15,942 nt of DNA. Origin: an uncultured Bacteroides sp. GTDB taxonomy: Bacteria > Bacteroidota > Bacteroidia > Bacteroidales > Bacteroidaceae. Shown here piece by piece: positions 7,215 through 13,740 of the stretch. Numbering within the stretch: position 1 is the first letter of the stretch; every line of letters starts with the position of its first letter. Where the stretch lies: positions 1 through 15,942 of the forward strand of contig CAJKOW010000041.1 in the NCBI GenBank assembly GCA_905201685.1, written 5' to 3'. Below the pieces are notes generated by a model. It was not told the DNA's origin and did not search any database. It was given only the letters and a program-made list of their open reading frames with translations. Made by a program: the position numbers and the translations under genes.

Positions 7215-7268
7215 ATACTTTTATGTCAGATTGACAGCGTTTATCTGTTCCTATTCCTGAAATAATCG

Positions 7269-7276
7269 TATCTTTG
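7269..7276 (+). promoter_or_regulatory. Putative -7 promoter element for the ABC-F gene
   Basis: TATCTTTG fits TAnnTTTG and is identical to the element before the TPR-HTH gene. Use of this site would give an unusually long leader of about 260 bases that contains the whole palindrome array. I found no exact TAnnTTTG closer to the start codon. Confidence 0.4.
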
Positions 7277-7346
7277 TCGGCAAAAAGAGTAGCTTAGGTC
7301 GCGGATGCATACACGATGTTGAATGTACGCGGATTGGCGAAGGTTA

Positions 7347-7433
7347 TTCTCATAGGCATGAGAAAGCCATTCTCACAGTTATGAGAAAGTCGTTCTCACA
7401 GTTATGAGAAGGGTATTCTCATAGTTATGAGAA
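7347..7433. repeat. Tandem array of four 18-bp palindromes, 23-bp period
   Basis: Copies start at 7347, 7370, 7393 and 7416, exactly 23 bases apart. The last, TTCTCATAGTTATGAGAA, is a perfect palindrome with 8-base arms and a 2-base centre; the other three each have one mismatch near the centre. The outer TTCTCA and TGAGAA half-sites are unchanged in all four, while the 5-base spacers (AGCCA, AGTCG, GGGTA) differ. This pattern points to selection on the half-sites. They could be operators for a dimeric protein or a string of small RNA hairpins. Confidence 0.85.
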
Positions 7434-7545
7434 ACGGCGGGAGCCCATAGAGGCGGAAAATGGGAGTTGGGATAAAATCTGCAACTTGAGTGAGAAATTT
7501 TTAGGTATTAGTTTGTAATTTGTAAATAAATCCAACGAAAAGAAG

Positions 7546-9162
7546 ATGATTACAGTCTCGAATGTTTCAGTGCAATTTGGTAAAAGAGTATTGTTTAATG
7601 AGGTAAACCTGAAGTTTACGAATGGAAATTGTTATGGTATAATAGGTGCGAACGGAGCCGGCAAATCGACTTTTCTGCGAACGATTTCCGGTGATTTGGA
7701 GCCCACTACCGGTTCGGTGACTTTGGGTCCGGGAGAGCGGCTTTCCGTGTTGAGCCAGGACCACTTTAAGTGGGATGCCTACACGGTAATGGATACCGTG
7801 ATGATGGGGCATACTGTCCTGTGGGACATCATGAAGCAACGCGAAACCTTGTATGCCAAGGAAGATTTTACGGACGAGGACGGGTTGAAGGTCTCCGAGT
7901 TGGAAGAGAAGTTTGCCGAACTGAACGGCTGGAATGCTGAAAGTGATGCTGCGGCCTTGCTGAGCGGCCTAGGCATTAAGGAAGACAAGCATTATGTGCT
8001 GATGAGTGAACTGAATAATAAGGAGAAAGTGCGTGTGATGTTGGCACAGGCGTTGTATGGCAATCCCGATAACTTGTTGCTTGACGAGCCTACCAATGAC
8101 CTGGATATGGAAACCGTGACCTGGTTGGAGGAATATCTTTCAAACTTTGAACATACAGTGCTGGTGGTTAGCCACGACCGGCACTTCCTGGATTCTGTTT
8201 GTACGCATACGGTGGACATTGATTATGGGAAGATCAACCTGTTTGCCGGAAACTATAGTTTCTGGTATCAGTCCAGCCAGTTGGCACTCCGTCAGCAGCA
8301 GAATCAGAAAGCCAAAGCCGAAGAAAAGAGGAAAGAGCTGGAAGAGTTTATCCGCCGTTTCAGTGCCAATGTAGCAAAAAGCAAGCAGACCACCAGCCGA
8401 AAGAAAATGCTGGAGAAACTGACTGTGGAAGAAATCAAGCCTTCTTCGCGCAAATATCCGGGCATTATCTTTACGCCCGAACGCGAACCGGGTAACCAGA
8501 TACTGGAAGTTTCGGGATTGACAAAGACATTGGATGACGGTACGGTCTTGTTCCGTGATGTGAATTTTAATGTAGAGAAAGGGGATAAGATTGTTTTCCT
8601 TTCCCGCGATCCGCGCGCGATGACGGCCTTGTTCGAAATCATCAACGGAAACATGAAGCCGGATGCCGGACGGTATAATTGGGGAGTAACTATTACTACC
8701 GCTTATTTGCCATTGGACAATACGTCTTATTTCAATACGGATCTGAACTTAGTGGAATGGCTCAGTCAGTACGGCGAGGGGAATGAGGTTTATATGAAGA
8801 GTTTCCTGGGCCGTATGTTGTTTTCGGGTGAAGAGGTGCTGAAGAAAGTCAGCGTGCTTTCGGGAGGCGAGAAGATGCGCTGTATGATTGCCCGTATGCA
8901 ATTGCGCAATGCCAATTGCTTAATCTTGGATACCCCGACCAATCATCTGGATCTGGAGTCTATCCAGGCATTCAACAATAACCTGAAGATTTACAAAGGA
9001 AATGTGCTCTTCTCTTCTCACGACCATGAATTTATTCAGACCGTGGCCAACCGTATCATTGAGTTGACGCCCAATGGCATCATTGACAAGATGATGGAAT
9101 ATGACGAATACATAGCTTCTGATCATATAAAGGAGTTGAAGGCACGCATGTACGGAGCCTGA
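7546..9162 (+). CDS. ABC-F family ATP-binding protein, YbiT type, with a degenerate second ATP site
   Basis: This 538-residue protein has two ATP-binding cassettes and no membrane domain, as in ABC-F translation factors, which bind the ribosomal E site. The first cassette has Walker A GANGAGKST (34-42), Q-loop Gln71, Walker B LLLDEPTNDLD (177-187, catalytic Glu181) and switch SHD (209-211); its signature is degenerate (MSELNNKEK, about 153-161). The linker (about 240-310) is the charged, helical ABC-F insertion with RRFSANVAKSKQTTSR, close to my memory of Escherichia coli YbiT. The second cassette keeps the signature LSGGE (438-442) and SHD (491-493). Its Walker A is replaced by FLSRDPRAMTAL (351-362), its Q-loop Gln by Leu390, and its catalytic Glu by Thr463 (LILDTPTNHLD). 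Head-to-tail pairing therefore leaves one intact composite site. It is unlikely to be a transporter because there is no membrane segment or permease gene. The leader carries the palindrome array. Confidence 0.93.
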   Translation: MITVSNVSVQFGKRVLFNEVNLKFTNGNCYGIIGANGAGKSTFLRTISGDLEPTTGSVTLGPGERLSVLSQDHFKWDAYTVMDTVMMGHTVLWDIMKQRETLYAKEDFTDEDGLKVSELEEKFAELNGWNAESDAAALLSGLGIKEDKHYVLMSELNNKEKVRVMLAQALYGNPDNLLLDEPTNDLDMETVTWLEEYLSNFEHTVLVVSHDRHFLDSVCTHTVDIDYGKINLFAGNYSFWYQSSQLALRQQQNQKAKAEEKRKELEEFIRRFSANVAKSKQTTSRKKMLEKLTVEEIKPSSRKYPGIIFTPEREPGNQILEVSGLTKTLDDGTVLFRDVNFNVEKGDKIVFLSRDPRAMTALFEIINGNMKPDAGRYNWGVTITTAYLPLDNTSYFNTDLNLVEWLSQYGEGNEVYMKSFLGRMLFSGEEVLKKVSVLSGGEKMRCMIARMQLRNANCLILDTPTNHLDLESIQAFNNNLKIYKGNVLFSSHDHEFIQTVANRIIELTPNGIIDKMMEYDEYIASDHIKELKARMYGA

Positions 9163-9163
9163 G

Positions 9164-9323
9164 ATGAATGAAGAATGAAAAATGAAGAATGAAGAATTGA
9201 GTTGTCATTAACCATTAATCATTAACCATTAATCATTAACCATTAATCATTAACCATTAATCATTAACCATTAATCATTAACCATTCTTCATTCTTCATT
9301 CTTCATTTTTTTCATTCTTCATT
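9164..9323. repeat. Long inverted repeat with a CATTAAY tandem array in its loop
   Basis: The left arm (9164-9197) is made of GAATGAA-like units. Its complement recurs at 9291-9323 with 31 matched bases and a two-base length difference. Between them, a 14-base unit, CATTAACCATTAAT, repeats about 5.8 times (9206-9286), itself two heptamers CATTAAC/CATTAAT. The element sits between the ABC-F gene and the convergent LRR gene and contains the LRR stop codon in its right arm. T-runs at 9305-9330 make it a plausible terminator for the plus strand. It could also be a mobile or slippage-born repeat. Confidence 0.85.
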
Positions 9324-10376
9324 TTTTTTATTTTTCTGATAGATCAGCTTGTCGGCATCGTCTCCAAAGAGGTTGTCGCCTAAGGTTGTGATGCTGTTGC
9401 CTGTTGCTACGACATGGCGCAGGTTGTCACACCCCATAAAGGCACCGTATTCGATAGCTGTCACACTGGGCGGGAGTTCCAAAGTTCCGCATAAGCGGCC
9501 GCAACCACTGAAAGCGCGTTGACCGATGGTCTTCAGCCCATGTGGCAGTTTTACATTCAAGAGGTATTTCTTCTGTGTGAAAGTATAGTCGGGGATGGCC
9601 GTCGCATTGCATTGGGTCAGATCGATGGATACGAGATTGGGCATATAGTCCCGTATTAGTGTAAAGTCGGCTTCATCCAACTTTCCTTCTACGGTAAGAA
9701 AATTGACTTCTTTGGGCTGGATGCCATCTCTGACCAATTCGCTGGCCAAGCTACCCATGGCTCCTACCTGTACGGTTGCTCCCAGGGGTTCACCCTCGAT
9801 GAACGCAAAAGTTCCCCAATGATCTTTTACTCTGTAGGAATCGCTGCATCCCAAGGGAACGAAAATGGCAGTTATGCTGTCTGCCAGTGCCTCTTTAAGC
9901 AGATTGGGGGGAGTCTTTTTACGTATCTGGCAAATCTTCAGGTTCTTGCATGCTTTAAATGCAGCATCTTCGATGTTTTTGGTCTTGTCCGAAAGTATGA
10001 CTCTGGTTAATGTCTCTTTTCCTGTAAAAGTAGTGTCATTGGTCTGTTTGCAGAAAGCATAGGCCGGGATGCAGTTGGCCGGATAGATGTAGAAGCGTTC
10101 CGGGTAAGTACCGTTTTTGCCGGCATACATGCTGATGGATGCATTCGAAATGTCCAATACGGTTAGCTTTTTGAATCCGTCCCGTAAATAGCGGAAATCG
10201 ATGGCATTCAGTTTGCCCTGAAGGGTCAGGTGGGTCACTTCGTTGGCTTCGTTTTCCTTGATTAGTTCTTTCAGTGTGCCGGCTTTGGGCACATAATATG
10301 TCTTTTTCTGCTGTGCGGATGCGGTCCATGCGATTCCTAATCCGACAACGATGGAAAGAATGGTCTGTAATTTCAT
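9312..10376 (-). CDS. Secreted BspA-like leucine-rich repeat protein
   Basis: This 354-residue protein has a cleavable signal peptide (core about 5-19, likely cut at ASA-QQ, residues 19-22). Leucine-rich repeats of the BspA (LRR_5) type follow: an N-terminal block (about 45-75, LTLQGKLNAIDFRYLRDGFKK), one around 125-160 (RVILSDKTKNIEDAAFKACKNL), a second copy of the opening block at about 225-262 (LTVEGKLDEADFTLIRDYMPNLVSIDL), and typical C-terminal repeats (KLPHGLKTIGQRAFSGC, LPPSVTAIEYGAFMGC). Such proteins are exported or surface-exposed and often bind host or matrix proteins; the ligand here is unknown. The internal repetition suggests two homologous halves. The last residues (about KNKKNEE) are encoded inside the right arm of the neighbouring inverted repeat, so the original C-terminus may have differed. 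I see no lipobox and no clear C-terminal sorting domain. Confidence 0.85.
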   Translation of the reverse strand: MKLQTILSIVVGLGIAWTASAQQKKTYYVPKAGTLKELIKENEANEVTHLTLQGKLNAIDFRYLRDGFKKLTVLDISNASISMYAGKNGTYPERFYIYPANCIPAYAFCKQTNDTTFTGKETLTRVILSDKTKNIEDAAFKACKNLKICQIRKKTPPNLLKEALADSITAIFVPLGCSDSYRVKDHWGTFAFIEGEPLGATVQVGAMGSLASELVRDGIQPKEVNFLTVEGKLDEADFTLIRDYMPNLVSIDLTQCNATAIPDYTFTQKKYLLNVKLPHGLKTIGQRAFSGCGRLCGTLELPPSVTAIEYGAFMGCDNLRHVVATGNSITTLGDNLFGDDADKLIYQKNKKNEE

Positions 10377-10401
10377 CTTTTAAAATCGTTTTTTGTTTGC
10401 T

Positions 10402-10409
10402 CAAATATA
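10402..10409 (-). promoter_or_regulatory. Putative -7 promoter element for the LRR protein gene
   Basis: Reads TATATTTG on the minus strand, 25 bases before the start at 10376. It lies 43 bases from the plus-strand motif of the divergent protease gene. Confidence 0.5.
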
Positions 10410-10452
10410 GAAAGATTGTTTGAGTTAGGAGGCACTTTTTTCGTTTTATTGT

Positions 10453-10460
10453 TACTTTTG
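10453..10460 (+). promoter_or_regulatory. Putative -7 promoter element for the CPBP protease gene
   Basis: TACTTTTG fits TAnnTTTG and lies 23 bases before the ATG at 10484. No obvious -33 TTTG at the expected distance. Confidence 0.45.
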
Positions 10461-10483
10461 TCGGATATTAACCTATTTTTGTT

Positions 10484-11377
10484 ATGGAAGTAAAGCATTG
10501 CAAAGGGGAGCAAGGAACAACTTCCCGCACCTGTTTAAAGCGGACGCTGGTCATGGCGTTTGATATTTTGTTGTTCTTGTTCCTGTTTTTATTGGTGTAT
10601 TCTCTTTTTAGTTTTTTATTCTCTGTTCTCGTGCCGGCGGACGAGGGCAGCATGACTGTCCGTCAGCTTTTATTTATGGCAGACGAACTCTTTTTGTTGT
10701 TGGCGGCGGTCTTTTCTTCATGGCTTGTGTTGCGCATTCGCGGTTTGTCATTTTCAATATTGGGGCTGCGTGTGAAAGGGTATTCAAAGGATTTGTGGAA
10801 GGGCGCTTTGTTTGCTTTGTCCTTTTATGCACTGAGTTTTGTCATAAGTCTGTTGAGCGGGAGCGTTGAAGTCGTTTCGGTTTCTTTTTCGCTTTCTTCG
10901 TTGCTGATGTCGTTTCTATTCTTCGGATTGGTGGCTGTTTTCGAGGAACTGGCACTGCGCGGTTTCGTTTTGGGGCGCATGCTCGAGGCGGGAGTCAACA
11001 AATTCGTGGCGTTGTTCTTATCGTCGTTACTGTTCTCTTTGCTTCACTTGGCCAATCCTAATTTTGCTGTTTTACCTTTTATTAATATCCTGTTGGCGGG
11101 TGTCATGTTGGGAGCTTCTTACATCTATACGAGGAATCTGTGTTTTCCCATAGCGTTGCACTGGCTCTGGAACTGGTTGCAGGGACCGGTATTGGGGTAC
11201 GAAGTAAGCGGGAACCGGTTTGGTGAGAGTCTGCTGTCGCTTCGCTTATCGGGAAGCGAATGGATGAGCGGAGGAGACTTTGGCTTTGAGGGCTCTTTGC
11301 TTTGTACGATAATGATGCTTGCAGGAACCTTTATCATCATGAGAATGGAGAAGGGAAAATTGAGAATTGATAATTGA
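10484..11377 (+). CDS. CPBP family intramembrane glutamic-type protease (CAAX protease-like)
   Basis: This 297-residue, very hydrophobic protein has about seven to eight predicted membrane segments (for example about 23-50, 63-83, 106-125, 137-153, 173-189, 197-213, 272-286). It carries the three CPBP/Abi motifs in order: EExxxR (FEELALRGF, Glu154-Glu155 and Arg159), FxxxH (FSLLH, His188) and HxxxN (HWLWN, His226 and Asn230). These residues form the active site of Rce1-type CAAX proteases. Bacterial members process or degrade membrane-associated peptides; some protect against self-made bacteriocins, but nothing nearby indicates a bacteriocin. The N-terminal 20 residues are short and basic and face the cytoplasm. 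The final residues (MRMEKGKLRIDN) run into the inverted repeat downstream, whose left arm contains the stop codon. It appears to be a single-gene unit, divergent from the LRR gene and convergent with tex. Confidence 0.9.
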   Translation: MEVKHCKGEQGTTSRTCLKRTLVMAFDILLFLFLFLLVYSLFSFLFSVLVPADEGSMTVRQLLFMADELFLLLAAVFSSWLVLRIRGLSFSILGLRVKGYSKDLWKGALFALSFYALSFVISLLSGSVEVVSVSFSLSSLLMSFLFFGLVAVFEELALRGFVLGRMLEAGVNKFVALFLSSLLFSLLHLANPNFAVLPFINILLAGVMLGASYIYTRNLCFPIALHWLWNWLQGPVLGYEVSGNRFGESLLSLRLSGSEWMSGGDFGFEGSLLCTIMMLAGTFIIMRMEKGKLRIDN

Positions 11378-11494
11378 GAATGGAGAATGGAGAATTGATA
11401 ATGGAGAATGACCCGCGGATGAACAGGAAATAACTCTCCATTCTCCATTCTCCATTATTCATTCTCCATTATTCATTCTCCATTCTCAATTATC
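11369..11494. repeat. Long inverted repeat of ATTCTCC-type units bracketing both stop codons of a convergent pair
   Basis: The left arm (about 11369-11410) is built from AATGGAGAA and TTGATAATGGAG units. Its complement recurs at about 11460-11494 (CATTCTCCATTATTC...), with the outermost GATAATTGAG (11369-11378) matching CTCAATTATC (11485-11494) exactly and one seven-base unit missing. Extra CCATTCT units fill 11434-11460. The stop codon of the CPBP protease (11375-11377) and that of tex (11490-11492) both fall in the outermost ten base pairs. It probably ends transcripts from both sides. Confidence 0.85.
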
Positions 11495-13622
11495 CATTCA
11501 TTCCTTTCATTGTAAGCTGTATTCGTTTGCGTTCCAGGTCGATATTAAGAATCTTCACCTGTACGTGCTGATGAATGCTGACTACCTCGTTGGGGTCGGA
11601 TATGAATCTGTCTGCCATCTGCGACAAATGTACCAATCCGTTTTCTTTGATGCCGATATCCACAAAGGCACCGAAGTTAGTAATGTTGCTGATGATACCG
11701 GGCAACTCCATGCCAATCTGCAAGTCGTTGATGGTACGTACATTCTTATCGAATTCGAAGAACTTGATGGGGCCTCTGGGGTCGCGTCCCGGCTTTTCCA
11801 GCTCCTGCAGAATGTCCAGCAAGGTAGGCATGCCGACGGTTGGCGTAAGATAACGTTCGGGCTTGATCTTTTTCCGGAGTTCTTTGTTGGCTATCAGTTC
11901 TGCTACGCTACATCCTAAGTCTTTAGCCATCTGTTCCACGATGCAATAGCTCTCCGGATGTACGGCTGTGTTATCCAACGGATTCTTTGCATTGGGAATG
12001 CGGAGGAATCCTGCACATTGTTCAAAGGCCTTGTTGCCCATCCGGGGAACTTTGAGCAACTCTTTGCGCGAAGAAAAAGGTCCGTTCTCGGTCCGGTAGC
12101 TGACAATGTTCTGAGCCAGTTGCGGACCCAATCCGGAAATGTAGGTCAGCAGATGGCTGCTTGCCGTGTTCAGGTTGACTCCCACCAGATTGACACAGCT
12201 TTCTACCGTTTGGTCCAGCGATCGCTTCAATTTGGTTTGATCAACATCGTGCTGGTATTGCCCAACGCCGATCGATTTCGGGTCGATTTTTACCAGTTCG
12301 GCCAACGGGTCCATCAGCCGTCGGGCAATGGATACCGCTCCACGGACGGTTACGTCGTAGTCGGGAAATTCTTCTCGTGCTATTTTCGAAGCCGAATAGA
12401 TGGAGGCACCCTGTTCGCTTACGACGAATATCTGTACATCCTGCCTGAAGGCATGCTGCCGTAGGAAGTCTTCTGTTTCGCGGCTGGCTGTTCCGTTGCC
12501 GATGGCGATTGCTTCTACCTTATATGTTTCCAGCATTTTTTCTATTTTGGCAATTGCCTCTTTGGGCTTGTTCACGGGCGGGTGGGGATATATGTTTTCG
12601 TTGTGCAGCAGGTTTCCCTGGGCATCTAAGCAAACTACCTTACATCCTGTCCGGAATCCCGGGTCTATCCCCATTACTCTTTTTTGTCCCAATGGAGAGG
12701 CCAATAACAGTTGGCGAAGGTTTTCGGCGAATACCTTTATGGCCTCGTCGTCGGCCCGTTCTTTGCTCAGGGCTGCAAATTCGGTTTCGATGGACGGCTT
12801 CAACAAGCGCTTGTAGGCGTCTTGTACGGCTTGGGCTACTTGCTTGCCGCACGCATTGCTGCTGCGGACAAAGAGATGTTCCAAGCGTTGGGTACATTCT
12901 TCGTCGTCAGGGCCGAGGCTGACCTTCAGCAGACCTTCCGCTTCGCCTCGGCGTATGGCCAGCAGACGGTGCGAGCTGCATCGTTTGAGTGGTTCTGAAC
13001 AGTCGAAGTAATCTCTGAATTTGGCTGCTTCCTCTTCTTTCCCTTTGACAACTTTGGCGGTCAATACGGCCTGTCGGGCAAAGGCGTTGCGTACATTGTT
13101 TCGGGCACGTTCGTTTTCGTTTATCTGTTCGGCTATGATGTCGCGTGCTCCCTTCATTGCTTCTTCCACGTTTTTTACTTCTCCTTTCACGTAAGCTTCT
13201 GCCCGTTTTTCCGGATTGGGTTCGCGCTGAAGCAACAGCAGGGTGGCCAGCGGTTCCAGTCCCTTCTGGCGTGCTGCTTCCGCCCGTGTCTTACGCTTAG
13301 GCTTGTATGGCAGGTAAATGTCTTCCAAAGTTGCACTGTCCCATGTTTCGTCAATGCGATGTTGCAGGTCGGCGGTCATTTTCCCTTGTTCCTGTATGGC
13401 ATTTACTATTGTTTCTTTTCTTTTGGCCAAATCGTTCAGCTTTTCAAATTGGGTTTGGATAGCTTCAATTTGCACTTCATTGAGGCCGCCTGTCGCTTCT
13501 TTCCGATAACGGCTGATAAACGGAATGGTGGCTCCGTCCTTCAATAAGGTCAGTGTCTGTTCGATCTGTTTTTCAGGAATGCTGAGAGTTGCGGAAATTA
13601 TCCGGGGGAAAGATTGAATCAT
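11490..13622 (-). CDS. tex: RNA-binding transcription accessory protein Tex
   Basis: This 710-residue protein matches Tex (the bacterial relative of eukaryotic Spt6) throughout. It has a helical N-terminal region (about 1-310, with PFISRYRKEATGGL near 34-47 and DIYLPYKPKRKTRA near 101-113), a YqgF-like RNase H fold starting at VMGIDPGFRTGCK (316-328), helix-hairpin-helix segments (about 480-560, VNLNTASSHLLTYISGLG and FSSRKELLKVPRMG), and a C-terminal S1 RNA-binding domain (about 636-706, GMELPGIISNITNFGAFVDIG). Tex binds RNA and structured nucleic acid and affects transcription; its exact role in Bacteroides is not settled. The length is near the low end of the usual range, because the protein stops directly after S1 without the basic tail seen in many homologues. 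The stop codon lies in the neighbouring inverted repeat. It is divergent from the 5'-nucleotidase gene. Confidence 0.96.
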   Translation of the reverse strand: MIQSFPRIISATLSIPEKQIEQTLTLLKDGATIPFISRYRKEATGGLNEVQIEAIQTQFEKLNDLAKRKETIVNAIQEQGKMTADLQHRIDETWDSATLEDIYLPYKPKRKTRAEAARQKGLEPLATLLLLQREPNPEKRAEAYVKGEVKNVEEAMKGARDIIAEQINENERARNNVRNAFARQAVLTAKVVKGKEEEAAKFRDYFDCSEPLKRCSSHRLLAIRRGEAEGLLKVSLGPDDEECTQRLEHLFVRSSNACGKQVAQAVQDAYKRLLKPSIETEFAALSKERADDEAIKVFAENLRQLLLASPLGQKRVMGIDPGFRTGCKVVCLDAQGNLLHNENIYPHPPVNKPKEAIAKIEKMLETYKVEAIAIGNGTASRETEDFLRQHAFRQDVQIFVVSEQGASIYSASKIAREEFPDYDVTVRGAVSIARRLMDPLAELVKIDPKSIGVGQYQHDVDQTKLKRSLDQTVESCVNLVGVNLNTASSHLLTYISGLGPQLAQNIVSYRTENGPFSSRKELLKVPRMGNKAFEQCAGFLRIPNAKNPLDNTAVHPESYCIVEQMAKDLGCSVAELIANKELRKKIKPERYLTPTVGMPTLLDILQELEKPGRDPRGPIKFFEFDKNVRTINDLQIGMELPGIISNITNFGAFVDIGIKENGLVHLSQMADRFISDPNEVVSIHQHVQVKILNIDLERKRIQLTMKGMNG

Positions 13623-13689
13623 TGTATAGTGTGAATTTTAGAGGTTCTTTTTTTGCTTGCAAGCGTTAGTAAAATTGAAATATGGGGGT

Positions 13690-13697
13690 CAAAAGTA
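13690..13697 (-). promoter_or_regulatory. Putative -7 promoter element for tex
   Basis: Reads TACTTTTG on the minus strand, giving a leader of about 60 bases to the tex start at 13622. Only 13 bases separate it from the opposing element of the 5'-nucleotidase gene. Confidence 0.4.
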
Positions 13698-13710
13698 CGA
13701 AAAAAACTTC

Positions 13711-13718
13711 TATATTTG
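13711..13718 (+). promoter_or_regulatory. Putative -7 promoter element for the 5'-nucleotidase gene
   Basis: TATATTTG fits TAnnTTTG, 22 bases before the ATG at 13741. Its -33 region would overlap the minus-strand -7 element of tex. Confidence 0.5.
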
Positions 13719-13740
13719 TGAACTTTAAAAACTTTATGTT

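Larger units (their letters stand above)
7123..7545. other. Divergent intergenic region between grpE and the ABC-F gene (423 bases)
   Basis: This is the only gap over 300 bases. It holds one minus-strand promoter motif for grpE (7207-7214), one plus-strand motif for the ABC-F gene (7269-7276), and a tandem array of palindromes (7347-7433). Short frames include a 22-codon one from ATG 7316 to the stop at 7382-7384, which runs through the first two palindromes. The last 100 bases before the ABC-F ATG are AT-rich (several TTTGTAA-like stretches). I see no longer gene, RNA gene or mobile element. Confidence 0.7.

Noticed and set aside
7123..7220. CIRCE heat-shock operator before grpE
   Set aside because: No TTAGCACTC-N9-GAGTGCTAA or close variant could be found.
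7347..7433. CRISPR-like array
   Set aside because: The repeats are 18-base palindromes with 5-base spacers; CRISPR spacers are about 30 bases, and no cas gene is nearby.
7546..9162. ABC transporter ATPase
   Set aside because: Two cassettes on one chain with the ABC-F linker, no membrane segment and no permease neighbour fit an ABC-F factor instead.
9206..9286. Phase-variable repeat switching a protein frame
   Set aside because: The array is outside both coding regions; only the far right arm enters the LRR gene end, so unit changes would not shift its frame.
10484..11377. Bacteriocin-immunity role for the CPBP protease
   Set aside because: No bacteriocin precursor, exporter or leader peptide is visible nearby; the family has many other roles.
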